Part shown: positions 17,181 through 25,243 of the stretch, one piece after another
Position numbering within the stretch: position 1 is the stretch's first letter
How the letters are laid out: each line of letters opens with the position of its first letter
Assembly: GCF_009834185.1 (NCBI RefSeq)
Contig: NZ_CP047173.1
Location: 2,356,001 to 2,420,000 of the forward strand
From: Rathayibacter sp. VKM Ac-2760
GTDB taxonomy: Bacteria; Actinomycetota; Actinomycetes; Actinomycetales; Microbacteriaceae
Direction: 5' to 3'
DNA: 64,000 nt
Translations under genes and position numbers: made by a program
The notes under the pieces: generated by a model
The model's database searches: none
Told to the model about the DNA's origin: nothing
Seen by the model: the letters and a program-made list of their open reading frames with translations, nothing else

Positions 17181-20100
17181 TCAGCGGTAGCTCGGGGCGT
17201 CGGTCTCCGCCGGGCCGTAGAAACGGCGCTCGAACACGGCGCGGGCGCGGCGCGTGACACCGAGGTAGTCGTCCTCGAGCCGCGTCGCGGAGTCGGCCGG
17301 GTACTCCAGCAGGCGCGCCACGCCCTCCAGCTGCCGGCGATCGCTCGGCAGCACGTCGCCGGTGCGGTTCGTCCACAGCGTCATCGCCGAGCGCACCCGT
17401 GAGGCGAAGATCCAGGCCGCGCGCAGCCGCTCCGCGTCGGGGCCGGACACCAGCTCGGCCTCCTCGGCGACCGCGAGCGCCGTCAGGGTCGACGTGGTCC
17501 GCAGAGCAGGGATCGACCGCGCGTGCTGGAGCTGCAGCAGCTGCACCAGCCATTCCACGTCGCTGAGCGAGCCGCGGCCGAGCTTGAGGTGGCGCTTCGG
17601 GTCGGCGCCCTGCGGCAGCCGCTCGCTCTCGACGCGGGCCTTGATCCGCTTCACCTCGCGGGTGTCGCGGTCCGAGATCGCCGCCGGGTAGCGGACGCCG
17701 TCGGCCAGCTCCTCGAAGTCGGCGATCAGCGCCGCGTCGCCGGCCACCCCGCGGGCGCGGAGGAGCGCCTGCGCCTCCCAGGTGAGCGACCAGCGGGCGT
17801 AGTAGGCGCGGTAGGAGTCGAGCGAGCGGACCAGCGGACCGTTCTTCCCCTCGGGCCGCAGATCGGCGTCGAGGTCGAGCGGGAGGCGCGAGTCCTCGGT
17901 GAGCCGGGTCAGCTCCGCGACCAGGAACTGGGCGTAGAGCTGCGCCTCGTGCGGATCCGCCTGGCCGGGGCGCTGCACGAACATGACATCGGCGTCGGAC
18001 CCGAAGCCGAGCTCCGCTCCCCCGTAGCGCCCCATGCCGATCACGGCGAACTCCGCCGCCGAGCCGCGACGATCGGTGCTCGAGCGCCGCACCGCCACGA
18101 GGACTCCGCCGAGCAGCGCCGTGATGATGTCGGAGAGGCTGGTCGCGATCTCCTCGATGGAGATCAGCCCCAGCACGCCGCCCATCGCGGTGCGCAGCAC
18201 CTCGCGGCGGCGCATGCCTCGCAGCGCCGTGGCGACCGCCTCCGGGGTGTCGTGGCGGACGAGCACCGCCCGCACCTCCTCCGCCAGCCGATCGGCGCTG
18301 CGCGGCCGCAGTGCCTCGTCGTCCTCGAGCCAGGCCGCCGACTCCGGGATGCGGTCGAGCAGCTCGCCGACGAAGCGCGAGCCGGAGAGCACCGTGGTGA
18401 GGCGCTTCGCGGCGCCGGAGGAGTCGCGCAGCATCCGGAGGAACCAGGGTGTGCCGCCCAGGGTGTCGCTGAGCCGGCGGAACGCGAGGAGTCCGTAGTC
18501 CGGGTCCGCACCGTCGGCGAACCACTGCAGCATGACCGGGACGAGGTGGCGCTGGATGCTCGCGCGGCGCGAGACCCCGGAGGTCATCGCCGCGATGTGG
18601 CCGAGGGCGCCTCGGGCGTCCGCGAAGCCGATCGCGGCGAGCCGCGCCTCCGCCTGCCGGGTCGACAGCTCGATGCCACCGTCCGGCAGCGCCGCGACCG
18701 CGGAGAGCAGCGGGCGGTAGAAGAGCCGCTCGTGCAGACCGCGCACCCGGTGCTTGATCGCGTTCCAGACGACGAGCAGCTCCTCGGCGCTGCGCGCCAG
18801 CCCGCTCCCCCGGGCCAGGGCCCGCAGTTCGTGCTCGTCCCGGGGCATCAGGTGGGTGCGCCGCAGGTGCCGCAGCTGGAGCCGGTGCTCGAGGAGTCGC
18901 AGCGCGCGGTAGTCCTGCGCGAACTCCTCCGCCGCCGAGCGGCCGATGTAGCCGCGATCCGCGAGTGCGCCCAGTGCCAGCAGGGTGCCCGGCATGTGGA
19001 TCTCGTCATCGGTCTGGCCGTGCACGAGCTGGAGCAGCTGGACGGTGAACTCGATGTCGCGCAGCCCGCCCGGGCCGAGCTTGATCTGGTAGTGCACGTC
19101 GTTCTGAGGAATGTTCTCGGTGACGCGCTCGCGCATCCGCTGCACCGACTCGACGAAGTTCTCCCGCGAGGCGCTCGACCAGACCTTCGGCGCGACCGCG
19201 TCGACGTACGCGCGACCGAGCTCCAGGTCGCCCGCGAGCGGTCGGGCCTTCAGCAGCGCCTGGAACTCCCAGCTCTTCGCCCACCGGTCGTAGTAGGTGA
19301 TGTGCGACTCCAGGGTCCGCACGAGGGCGCCCTGCTTGCCCTCCGGCCGAAGGTTCGGATCGACCTCCCACAGCTCCGGCTCGAGCGCGAGCGCGGACGT
19401 GCCGCGCATCAGCAGCACGGCGAGCCGGGTCGCGATGTCGATGGCCCGGGCGTTCGAGAGCCCGCGCTCGGGATCGCCCTCGGCGACGAAGATCACGTCG
19501 ACGTCGCTCACGTAGTTGAGCTCGGAGGCGCCGGCCTTGCCCATCCCGATCACCGCGAAGCGCGTCGCCTCGACCTCCTCGCGCGAGAACCGGCCGGGAC
19601 CGACCCCGGCCACGAGATCGGCGCGCGCGACGGCGAGGGACGCCTCCAGCGCCGCGCCGGCCAGATCGGCCAGGGTGCGGGCGACGCGATCCACGGCCGC
19701 GACCGGGTCCGCCTGACCGAGGTCGTGCACGACGACCTGCGTGAGCAGCCGGCGGTAGCGGACCCGCAGCGCCGCCCAGCCCTCCTCCTCGCGCAGCGCG
19801 GCGAAGCCGTCGACCGCGCCGACCGAGTCGAGGAGCTCCTGCTTCAGCTCCGCCCGTCCGGGGAGGACGTGCGCGGGCTGGAGGAACCCCGCGAGCTCGT
19901 CCGGTCGGCGCTGCAGGAAGTCCGCGAGGCCCGAAGAGGCGCCGACCACCTGGAGCAGCCGCGTGAGCGCGCCGTCGTCGGCGAGGACCGCGTCCATCCG
20001 ATCACGGCGACGGCGCAGGAGATCGATCAGCGCGCCGAGCGCCGCGTCCGGGTCGGCCACCGAGGCGAATGCCGGCAGCACCGACTCCAGTGAGCGGCCC

Positions 20101-20195
20101 GCGAGGGCCTCCGCCTCCTCGAGCCGCGCCCCGGTCTCGCCGAGAGCGGCGAAACCGAGGCGGGCGACCTCGCTGAGGGTGCGTTCGCGGGGCAT
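17181..20195 (-). CDS. glnE: Bifunctional glutamine synthetase adenylyltransferase/deadenylylase
   Basis: GlnE, 1004 residues, attaches AMP to and removes it from the Tyr of type I glutamine synthetase. Two nucleotidyltransferase domains are visible: the N-terminal one with ELNYVSDVDVIFVAEGD and the C-terminal one with ELGFGSDADVMFVQ, each followed by a GlnD-associated helical region (LGPGGLRDIEFTVQLLQL and LGRGSLSDVEWLVQLLQL). The start at 20195 (MPRERTLSE) is chosen because the frame upstream lies over glnA2. It is separated by 11 nt from the upstream glnA2, so the two are cotranscribed. Confidence 0.95.
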   Translation of the reverse strand: MPRERTLSEVARLGFAALGETGARLEEAEALAGRSLESVLPAFASVADPDAALGALIDLLRRRRDRMDAVLADDGALTRLLQVVGASSGLADFLQRRPDELAGFLQPAHVLPGRAELKQELLDSVGAVDGFAALREEEGWAALRVRYRRLLTQVVVHDLGQADPVAAVDRVARTLADLAGAALEASLAVARADLVAGVGPGRFSREEVEATRFAVIGMGKAGASELNYVSDVDVIFVAEGDPERGLSNARAIDIATRLAVLLMRGTSALALEPELWEVDPNLRPEGKQGALVRTLESHITYYDRWAKSWEFQALLKARPLAGDLELGRAYVDAVAPKVWSSASRENFVESVQRMRERVTENIPQNDVHYQIKLGPGGLRDIEFTVQLLQLVHGQTDDEIHMPGTLLALGALADRGYIGRSAAEEFAQDYRALRLLEHRLQLRHLRRTHLMPRDEHELRALARGSGLARSAEELLVVWNAIKHRVRGLHERLFYRPLLSAVAALPDGGIELSTRQAEARLAAIGFADARGALGHIAAMTSGVSRRASIQRHLVPVMLQWFADGADPDYGLLAFRRLSDTLGGTPWFLRMLRDSSGAAKRLTTVLSGSRFVGELLDRIPESAAWLEDDEALRPRSADRLAEEVRAVLVRHDTPEAVATALRGMRRREVLRTAMGGVLGLISIEEIATSLSDIITALLGGVLVAVRRSSTDRRGSAAEFAVIGMGRYGGAELGFGSDADVMFVQRPGQADPHEAQLYAQFLVAELTRLTEDSRLPLDLDADLRPEGKNGPLVRSLDSYRAYYARWSLTWEAQALLRARGVAGDAALIADFEELADGVRYPAAISDRDTREVKRIKARVESERLPQGADPKRHLKLGRGSLSDVEWLVQLLQLQHARSIPALRTTSTLTALAVAEEAELVSGPDAERLRAAWIFASRVRSAMTLWTNRTGDVLPSDRRQLEGVARLLEYPADSATRLEDDYLGVTRRARAVFERRFYGPAETDAPSYR

Positions 20196-20206
20196 GGGTG
20201 GAGCGG

Positions 20207-21544
20207 TCAGAGCATCTCGAGATTGCTGCGCAGCTCGTACGGGGTGACCTGGGCGCGGTACTCGGCCCAGTCCTTCCGCTTGTTGAGCAGCACGAAGTTG
20301 AACACCTGCTCGCCGAGGGTCTCGGCGACGAGCTCCGACTCCTCCATCAGCGAGATCGCCCGGTCGAGGCTCGCCGGCAACGGGCTGTAGCCCAGTGCGC
20401 GGCGCTCCGCGTCGGACAGCGTCCAGACGTTGTCCTCGGCCTCGGCGGGGAGCTCGTAGCCCTCCTCGATGCCCTTGAGCCCCGCGGCCAGCAGCAGCGA
20501 GTAGGCGAGGTAGGGGTTGGCCGCGGAGTCGAGCGCGCGGTACTCGATGCGCGAGGACTGGCCCTTGTTGGGCTTGTACAGCGGCACGCGCACCAGCGCG
20601 GAGCGGTTGTTGTGGCCCCACGAGACGTAGCTCGGGGCCTCGTCGCCGCCCCAGAGGCGCTTGTAGGAGTTGACGAACTGGTTCGTCACGGCGGTGATCT
20701 CGGGCGCGTGCTTGAGCAGACCCGCGATGAACTGCCGGCCGAGCTTCGACAGCTGGTACTGCGCGCCCTGCTCGTAGAACACGTTCATGTCCCCCTCGAA
20801 GAGCGAGAGGTGGGTGTGCATGCCCGAGCCGGGGTGGCCGGAGAGCGGCTTGGGCATGAAGGTCGCGTAGACGCCCTGCTCGATCGCCACCTCCTTGATG
20901 ACCGTGCGGAACGTCATGATGTTGTCGGCCGTGGTGAGCGCGTCCGCGTAGCGGAGGTCGATCTCGTTCTGGCCGGGGCCGGCCTCGTGGTGGCTGAACT
21001 CGACCGAGATTCCGAGGTCCTCGAGCATGCGGACCGAGCGGCGGCGGAAGTCGTGCGCCGTGCCGCCGGGCACGTTGTCGAAGTAGCCGGCCGAGTCGAC
21101 GGGCTCGGGGCCCTCGGCGCCGAAGGTCGACGACTTCAGCAGGTAGAACTCGATCTCGGGGTGCGTGTAGAACGTGAAGCCGCGCTCGGCCGCCTTCGCG
21201 AGCGTGCGCTTGAGCACGTTCCGCGGGTCGGCGACGGCGGGCTGGCCGTCGGGCGTGGTGATGTCGCAGAACATCCGGGCCGTCGGGTCGATCTCGCCGC
21301 GCCAGGGCAGGATCTGGAAGGTCGACGGGTCCGGGTGCGCCAGGACGTCAGCCTCGAACGAGCGGGTGAGTCCCTCGATGGCCGAGCCGTCGAAGCCCAG
21401 ACCCTCGGCGAACGCTCCCTCGACCTCGGCCGGCGCGATCGCGACCGACTTCAGAGTGCCGACGACGTCCGTGAACCAGAGGCGAACGAATTTGATCCCT
21501 CGCTCTTCAATGGTGCGAAGAACGAAGTCCCGTTGCTTGTCCAT
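20207..21544 (-). CDS. glnA2: Second glutamine synthetase (GlnA2 type)
   Basis: Type I-fold glutamine synthetase of 445 residues, shorter than GlnA1. It has KFVRLWFTDVVGTLKSVAI, GFDGSAIEGLTR, HPEIEFYLL, GSGMHTHLSLF and RIEYRALDSAANPYLA. Where GlnA1 has the adenylylated Tyr loop, this protein reads GYELPAEAEDNVWTLSD, without LYxLPPEE, so it is probably not a GlnE target although it is cotranscribed with glnE. ATG at 21544 has AGGAAGGG upstream. In M. tuberculosis the same order glnA1-glnE-glnA2 is present, and GlnA2 there has little assimilatory activity, so its substrate here remains open. Confidence 0.93.
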   Translation of the reverse strand: MDKQRDFVLRTIEERGIKFVRLWFTDVVGTLKSVAIAPAEVEGAFAEGLGFDGSAIEGLTRSFEADVLAHPDPSTFQILPWRGEIDPTARMFCDITTPDGQPAVADPRNVLKRTLAKAAERGFTFYTHPEIEFYLLKSSTFGAEGPEPVDSAGYFDNVPGGTAHDFRRRSVRMLEDLGISVEFSHHEAGPGQNEIDLRYADALTTADNIMTFRTVIKEVAIEQGVYATFMPKPLSGHPGSGMHTHLSLFEGDMNVFYEQGAQYQLSKLGRQFIAGLLKHAPEITAVTNQFVNSYKRLWGGDEAPSYVSWGHNNRSALVRVPLYKPNKGQSSRIEYRALDSAANPYLAYSLLLAAGLKGIEEGYELPAEAEDNVWTLSDAERRALGYSPLPASLDRAISLMEESELVAETLGEQVFNFVLLNKRKDWAEYRAQVTPYELRSNLEML

Positions 21545-21638
21545 CAAGGCCCTTCCTGTTTCGCTCCCAGGCTAGTGGCTCCGCCCCTCCCTCGCTGGGC
21601 GCCCGGCCGTTCCCCGCGGAGCCGCGACAGGGCGCGGA

Positions 21639-21644
21639 TAGACT
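21639..21644 (+). promoter_or_regulatory. -10 box for leaderless panB transcript
   Basis: TAGACT, 7 nt before the ATG at 21652. Confidence 0.6.
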
Positions 21645-21651
21645 CGACCGC

Positions 21652-22464
21652 ATGTCAGCGCAGCCCGTGAAACGCGTGAGAACCCGCCACTTCCAGACCG
21701 CGAAGGACTCGGGGGTGCGGATCACCGGACTCACCAGCTACGACGTGCTCACGGCGCGCATCTTCGACCAGGCGGGCATCGACTTCCTGCTCGTGGGCGA
21801 TTCGGCCGGCAACACCGTGCTCGGCTACGACACGACGCTCCCGGTCACCGTGGACGAGCTCATCCCGCTCGCGCGGGCCGTCGCCGGCGCCGTCGAGCGC
21901 GCCTTCGTCGTCGCCGACCTGCCCTTCGGCTCCTACGAGACGGGGGCGGACGACGCCCTGCACACCGCGTTCCGGTTCATGAAGGAGACGCACGCGCACG
22001 CCGTGAAGCTCGAGGGCGGGGTCCGCTCCGCGGAGCAGATCCGGCGGATCGTCGAGGCCGGCATCCCGGTGATGGCGCACATCGGCTTCACTCCGCAGAG
22101 CGAGCACGGTCTCGGCGGGCACATGATCCAGGGCCGCGGCGAGGGGCTCGAGCAGCTGCTCGCCGACGCCCGCGCCGTGCAGGAGGCGGGTGCGTTCGCC
22201 GTCGTCCTCGAGATGGTGCCGAGCGACGCCGCCCGGCAGGTCACGGAGGAGCTCCGCATCCCGACGATCGGCGTCGGCGCCGGGCCGCACGTGGACGGTC
22301 AGCTGCTCGTCTGGACCGACTTCGCCGGGCTGACCACCGGACGCGTTCCGCGCTTCGTCAAGCAGTACGCCGATCTGCGCGGTGTCCTCACCGGAGCGGT
22401 CACCGCCTTCCGCGAGGACGTCGAGGCCGGCGCGTACCCCGGGGCCGAGCACAGCTACGAGTAG
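21652..22464 (+). CDS. panB: 3-methyl-2-oxobutanoate hydroxymethyltransferase
   Basis: PanB, 270 residues, first committed enzyme of pantothenate synthesis: transfers a hydroxymethyl group from methylene-tetrahydrofolate to 2-oxoisovalerate. Family segments ITGLTSYDVLTARIFDQAGID, LLVGDSAGNTVLGYDTTLPVT, HAVKLEGG, MAHIGFTPQS and GIGAGPH.DGQLLVWTD-type motif (here GVGAGPHVDGQLLVWTD) with the metal-binding Asp and Glu residues are present. Leaderless start at 21652. The order glnA2-panB is as in M. tuberculosis. Confidence 0.96.
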   Translation: MSAQPVKRVRTRHFQTAKDSGVRITGLTSYDVLTARIFDQAGIDFLLVGDSAGNTVLGYDTTLPVTVDELIPLARAVAGAVERAFVVADLPFGSYETGADDALHTAFRFMKETHAHAVKLEGGVRSAEQIRRIVEAGIPVMAHIGFTPQSEHGLGGHMIQGRGEGLEQLLADARAVQEAGAFAVVLEMVPSDAARQVTEELRIPTIGVGAGPHVDGQLLVWTDFAGLTTGRVPRFVKQYADLRGVLTGAVTAFREDVEAGAYPGAEHSYE

Positions 22465-22493
22465 CGGGGTGCGGAGCCTGGGTCAGCGCGGAC

Positions 22494-22679
22494 TCAGCGA
22501 TCCTCCGCGTCCTCCTCGTCCCAGCGGCGGGTGTTCTCCCGCATCTTCTCGAGCGCGTGGGACGCCTCCTCGCTGGACGAGTAGGGACCCGCGCGATCGA
22601 CGGACGGGGACTGGAAGCCCTGCTCCACCGCACCGGACTTGAGGTTGTACCACCAGGAGTTCGCATCACCGTCAGACAT
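22494..22679 (-). CDS. Small SPOR-domain-like protein
   Basis: Protein of 61 residues, SWWYNLKSGAVEQGFQSP followed by RAGPYSSSEEASHALEKMRE. The pattern of an aromatic-rich strand, then GPYxSxxEA and a helix, is that of SPOR-type small proteins found next to panB or ppgK in Micrococcales. No signal peptide or membrane segment. The ATG at 22679 is preceded by TAGGAT after 6 nt. Lies between the two plus-strand genes panB and ppgK. Function unknown. Confidence 0.78.
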   Translation of the reverse strand: MSDGDANSWWYNLKSGAVEQGFQSPSVDRAGPYSSSEEASHALEKMRENTRRWDEEDAEDR

Positions 22680-22685
22680 GCGGCG

Positions 22686-22691
22686 ATCCTA
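22686..22691 (-). promoter_or_regulatory. -10 box for leaderless small-protein transcript
   Basis: TAGGAT on the minus strand, 6 nt before the ATG at 22679. Confidence 0.55.
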
Positions 22692-22730
22692 CGCCGGGGC
22701 TTCCCGCCGGTTCCTCCCCTCGCGCCTCGC

Positions 22731-22736
22731 TAGCAT
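22731..22736 (+). promoter_or_regulatory. -10 box deciding the ppgK start
   Basis: TAGCAT overlaps an upstream ATG (22735) and ends 7 nt before the ATG at 22744, so transcription should begin at the second ATG. Confidence 0.6.
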
Positions 22737-22743
22737 GGCCGGT

Positions 22744-23508
22744 ATGACTGCTGCTGCAACCGCGATCGGTATCGACATCGGAGGGACCGGCATCAAGGGG
22801 GCGTACGTCGACCTCGGCGAGGGCGCCCTCCTCAGCGACCGGATGAAGGTCGCCACTCCGGAGGGCGGACGCCCCAAGGACATCGTGGCCACGGTGCAGC
22901 AGATCCTGGGCATGCTCCCGGACGCACCGGCCGACACTCCCGTCGGGATCTGCTTCCCCGCCGCCGTGGTGCACGGGCGCACGATGTCCGCCGCGAACGT
23001 CTCGGACGAGTGGATCGGCCTCGAGGCCGAGAAGCTGTTCGAGGACGCCATCGGCCGCGACATCTTCTTCGTGAACGACGCCGACGCCGCCGGCTACGCC
23101 GAGTCGCGCTTCGGCGCCGCGAGGGCCAAGAAGGGCCTGGTCCTGATGACCACCCTCGGCACCGGCATCGGCACCGCGCAGATCTACGACGGCGTGCTCA
23201 TCCCCAACGCCGAGCTCGGCCACCTCGAGATCCACGGCGGCGACTACGAGAAGAAGGCCTCGTTCGCCGCCAAGGAGCGCGACGACCTCGACTACAAGCA
23301 CTGGGCCAAGCGCCTGCAGCGCTACTACTCCCACCTCGAGGCGCTCCTCTGGCCCGACCTGTTCATCGTGGGCGGCGGCATCTCGAAGCACCACGAGGAG
23401 TTCCTGCCGCTGCTCGACCTGCGCACGCCCATCGTCCCGGCGGCACTGCGCAACAACGCGGGCATCCTGGGCGCGGCGGCCCTCGCGGGCGGCGGCGTGC
23501 GCCGCTGA
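22744..23508 (+). CDS. ppgK: Polyphosphate glucokinase (ROK family)
   Basis: Cytoplasmic kinase of 254 residues that phosphorylates glucose with polyphosphate or ATP, as known for actinobacterial PPGK. Phosphate-binding motif IGIDIGGTGIKGAYVDL, the catalytic FVNDADAAGYAE with the active Asp, LVLMTTLGTGIGTA, and ELGHLEIHGGDYE (where the related ROK kinases have a zinc-binding loop; here none of the Cys is present, as usual for PPGK). The start is fixed by the leaderless -10 box. The 3' flank carries a block of intergenic repeats. Confidence 0.94.
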   Translation: MTAAATAIGIDIGGTGIKGAYVDLGEGALLSDRMKVATPEGGRPKDIVATVQQILGMLPDAPADTPVGICFPAAVVHGRTMSAANVSDEWIGLEAEKLFEDAIGRDIFFVNDADAAGYAESRFGAARAKKGLVLMTTLGTGIGTAQIYDGVLIPNAELGHLEIHGGDYEKKASFAAKERDDLDYKHWAKRLQRYYSHLEALLWPDLFIVGGGISKHHEEFLPLLDLRTPIVPAALRNNAGILGAAALAGGGVRR

Positions 23509-23515
23509 GCCCATC

Positions 23516-23640
23516 CCGCGGCGGTCCCCGCCCGCCGCGGCGCCGTCGCCTTCGACAGGTGGCCGCGTTCCGCAGAGCGTCTCGCCTTCGGCTACGACGA
23601 AGCGCTGGCACACGTTTCGTCGGTTCGCCTCGCTCCGCGA
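23516..23640 (-). repeat. Structured intergenic element, copy A
   Basis: Read on the minus strand it gives hairpin 1 (23595-23622, arms CGACGAA/TTCGTCG, loop containing GTGCCAGCG), a conserved single-stranded-looking block GCCGAAGGCGAGACGC..TGCGGAACGC, and hairpin 3 (23516-23540, arms CCGCGGCGG/CCGCCGCGG, loop GCGGGGA). Copies B and C share this order. Confidence 0.75.
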
Positions 23641-23705
23641 GAGCGGCCTGCAGGGCCCGCGTCCCTGACACCACCCCCACTCGCGGTCGAGCGGCTCCCC
23701 TCCTT

Positions 23706-23742
23706 TGCTGGTCGAGTAGCCGCGGAGCGGCGAGTCGACACC
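23706..23742 (+). repeat. REP-like palindromic repeat, copy 1
   Basis: Consensus ends TGCTGGTCGAGTA and TCGA.ACC around the hairpin GCCGC-GGA-GCGGC. It forms an inverted pair with the copy at 23786. Confidence 0.8.
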
Positions 23743-23785
23743 CACGTCACCGAACGGCGGCCCCGAGCCCTCGTCCCGCAGGGAT

Positions 23786-23827
23786 GGATCTCGATACGCC
23801 CTCTGCGAGGGCTACTCGATCAGCATG
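23786..23827 (-). repeat. REP-like palindromic repeat, copy 2
   Basis: GGATCTCGATAC, hairpin GCCCTC-TGC-GAGGGC, then TACTCGATCAGCA. Reverse orientation of copy 1, with different but still complementary arms. Confidence 0.8.
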
Positions 23828-23871
23828 CATGCGAGGACGGCGCTCTTCAGGAGCATGCGGCAGCAGGGCCG

Positions 23872-23990
23872 AGGCGAGCCGGAGAAAAGCGTGCCAGCGT
23901 TTCTCCGCAGCCGGACGCGAGACGCGCTGCGGAACGCTACCCTCCGCTCGAGCCGACTGCGGCGCGGCGGGCGGGGACCGCCGCGCAAGA
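23872..23990 (+). repeat. Structured intergenic element, copy B
   Basis: Hairpin 1 at 23880-23907 (arms CGGAGAAA/TTTCTCCG, loop with GTGCCAGCG), block GCCGGACGCGAGACGC..TGCGGAACGC, and hairpin 3 at 23962-23986 (arms GCGCGGCGG/CCGCCGCGC, loop GCGGGGA identical to copy A). Confidence 0.75.
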
Positions 23991-24002
23991 CGGGCACCGA
24001 CG

Positions 24003-24031
24003 AAAAAGGCCCCGCAGAGCGGGGCCTTTTT
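24003..24031. terminator. Intrinsic terminator of rnpB
   Basis: AAAAAGGCCCCGC-AGA-GCGGGGCCTTTTT: a perfect G+C stem with U tracts in both directions, directly downstream of the RNase P RNA on the minus strand. It can also stop transcription coming from the ppgK side. Confidence 0.9.
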
Positions 24032-24032
24032 A

Positions 24033-24418
24033 GGCGAAGGGGTCGGCTAGTACGCCGGGTTCTGTTCACGCCGCGCCTCTCGGCGGGCGCTGGACGGCCA
24101 TCTCTCTCGGGGGCACGTCGCCGTGACCCTCCAGCGGTCTACCCGAGGACCCGACGAGCAGCCGCATCGTCCTCTGTCTGACCTTGCTCCGGGCGAGGTT
24201 TACCGAGCGGACCGGATCACTCCGGCCCCTGGTGGTCTCTTACACCACCGTTTCACCCTTACCGCGGGCCGAGGCCCGTGGCGGTCTGTTCTCTGTGGCA
24301 CTGTCTCGCGGGTCGCCCCGGGTGGGTGTTACCCACCGCCCTGCTCTGCGGAGCCCGGACGTTCCTCGGCGCCGGAGCTCTCACTCCGGCGACGCGACCG
24401 TCTTGCCGGCCCGTTCGC
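24033..24418 (-). ncRNA. rnpB: RNase P RNA (bacterial class A)
   Basis: Catalytic RNA that matures tRNA 5' ends. On the minus strand the conserved core is clear: GAGGAACGTCCGGGCTCC near the 5' end, GGCGGTGGGTAACACCCACC, ACAGTGCCACAGAGAACAGAC, GGTAAGGGTGAAACGGTG and, near the 3' end, GAACCCGGCGTACTAGCCGA. The ends were placed by pairing of helix P1: GCGAACGGGCCGGC at the 5' side with GCCGACCCCTTCGC at the 3' side. A -10 box TACACT (24425-24430) lies 6 nt before the 5' end and a strong terminator follows. Exact ends could differ by a few bases. Confidence 0.95.
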
Positions 24419-24424
24419 GGGTCC

Positions 24425-24430
24425 AGTGTA
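24425..24430 (-). promoter_or_regulatory. -10 box of rnpB
   Basis: TACACT on the minus strand, 6 nt before the predicted RNase P RNA 5' end. Confidence 0.7.
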
Positions 24431-24438
24431 CGGGCCGG

Positions 24439-25176
24439 TCAGGCGAGCGTCGACTCGTCGCCGCGGACGAGGATGCAGCCGCTGTCGGGGCACAGGACGA
24501 CCTGGTCGGGTGCCGTGGTGCGGATCCAGGCGAGGTCGGATTCGGTGAGGGCGACGCCGCTGCCCTCCGAGACCTTGCCGCGCAGGAGGGCCGCGCCGAC
24601 GCCGTAGCGGGCGCGCTGCTTCTCGTAGAGCTCGACGAGATCCTCCGGGATCGTCTCGACCAGGGAGGCGCGGTCGCGGGCGAGCGCCTCCTGCTTGCCG
24701 GCGAGCTTCTCGGCCTGGGCGTCGCGCTCCTCGGCGAGGCTCGTCAGGGCGGCGAGGACCTGGTCCCGCTCGGCCTGCGCAGCGGCGACCTCGGCCTCGA
24801 TGCCCTCGATCCGCTCCATCAGCGTCAGCTCGATGTCCTCGAGGTCACCGCGGCGCTTGACGAGCGAGGTGATCTCGCTCTCGAGCGCGGCGATGTCCTT
24901 GGCGGAGGAGGCGGTCTGCAGCCGGTCCCGGTCGCGGGCGAGCCGCTTGTCGACCACCTCGACATCGGACTCGATGCGGCCGAGCTCGGTGCGGGCGTCC
25001 TCGAGGCGGCCGGTGCGCTCGGCGAGGGTGCGGCGGGTCTGCGCGTCCTGGCTCTGCATCGCCTTCATCGCGGCGATCTGCGGCAGGGTCGCGACGGCGT
25101 GACGGAGCTGGTTGCCCCTGGTGTCGAGACTCTGCAGAGTCAGGAGCTCTCGCTGGTCGGCGGGGCTGGCAATCAC
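24439..25176 (-). CDS. Coiled-coil protein of the zinc-ribbon (CT398/Rv2229c) family, zinc site degenerate
   Basis: Protein of 245 residues, mostly a long coiled coil (about residues 10-185) with QLRHAVATLPQIAAM and KDIAALESEITSLVKRRGDLE, and a short C-terminal domain RYGVGAALLRGKVSEGSGVALT...VVLCPDSGCILVR. The family normally ends in a four-Cys zinc ribbon of two CxxC pairs. Here the first pair is absent and the second is CPDSGC, so zinc binding is doubtful. GTG at 25176 with GAGGA 7 nt upstream. It is in the same order with the Nif3 gene as in M. tuberculosis. Proposed roles include assembly of nucleic acid or flagellar complexes in other phyla; not settled. Confidence 0.85.
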   Translation of the reverse strand: MIASPADQRELLTLQSLDTRGNQLRHAVATLPQIAAMKAMQSQDAQTRRTLAERTGRLEDARTELGRIESDVEVVDKRLARDRDRLQTASSAKDIAALESEITSLVKRRGDLEDIELTLMERIEGIEAEVAAAQAERDQVLAALTSLAEERDAQAEKLAGKQEALARDRASLVETIPEDLVELYEKQRARYGVGAALLRGKVSEGSGVALTESDLAWIRTTAPDQVVLCPDSGCILVRGDESTLA

Positions 25177-25243
25177 GTCGCGGTCCTCGTTCCCGGCACG
25201 GAGGGTGGGCGTGCCGGCTCCATTCTCGCGCGCTCCCGGAGGG

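Larger units (their letters stand above)
23509..24002. other. Repeat-filled intergenic region between ppgK and rnpB
   Basis: No convincing gene in about 500 nt. It holds two copies of a structured element in opposite orientation and, between them, an inverted pair of a shorter palindromic repeat. The flanking genes ppgK and rnpB converge here. Confidence 0.8.

Noticed and set aside
20198..21670. Plus-strand open frame of 490 codons opposite glnA2
   Set aside because: Antisense to a well-conserved glutamine synthetase; no family resemblance.
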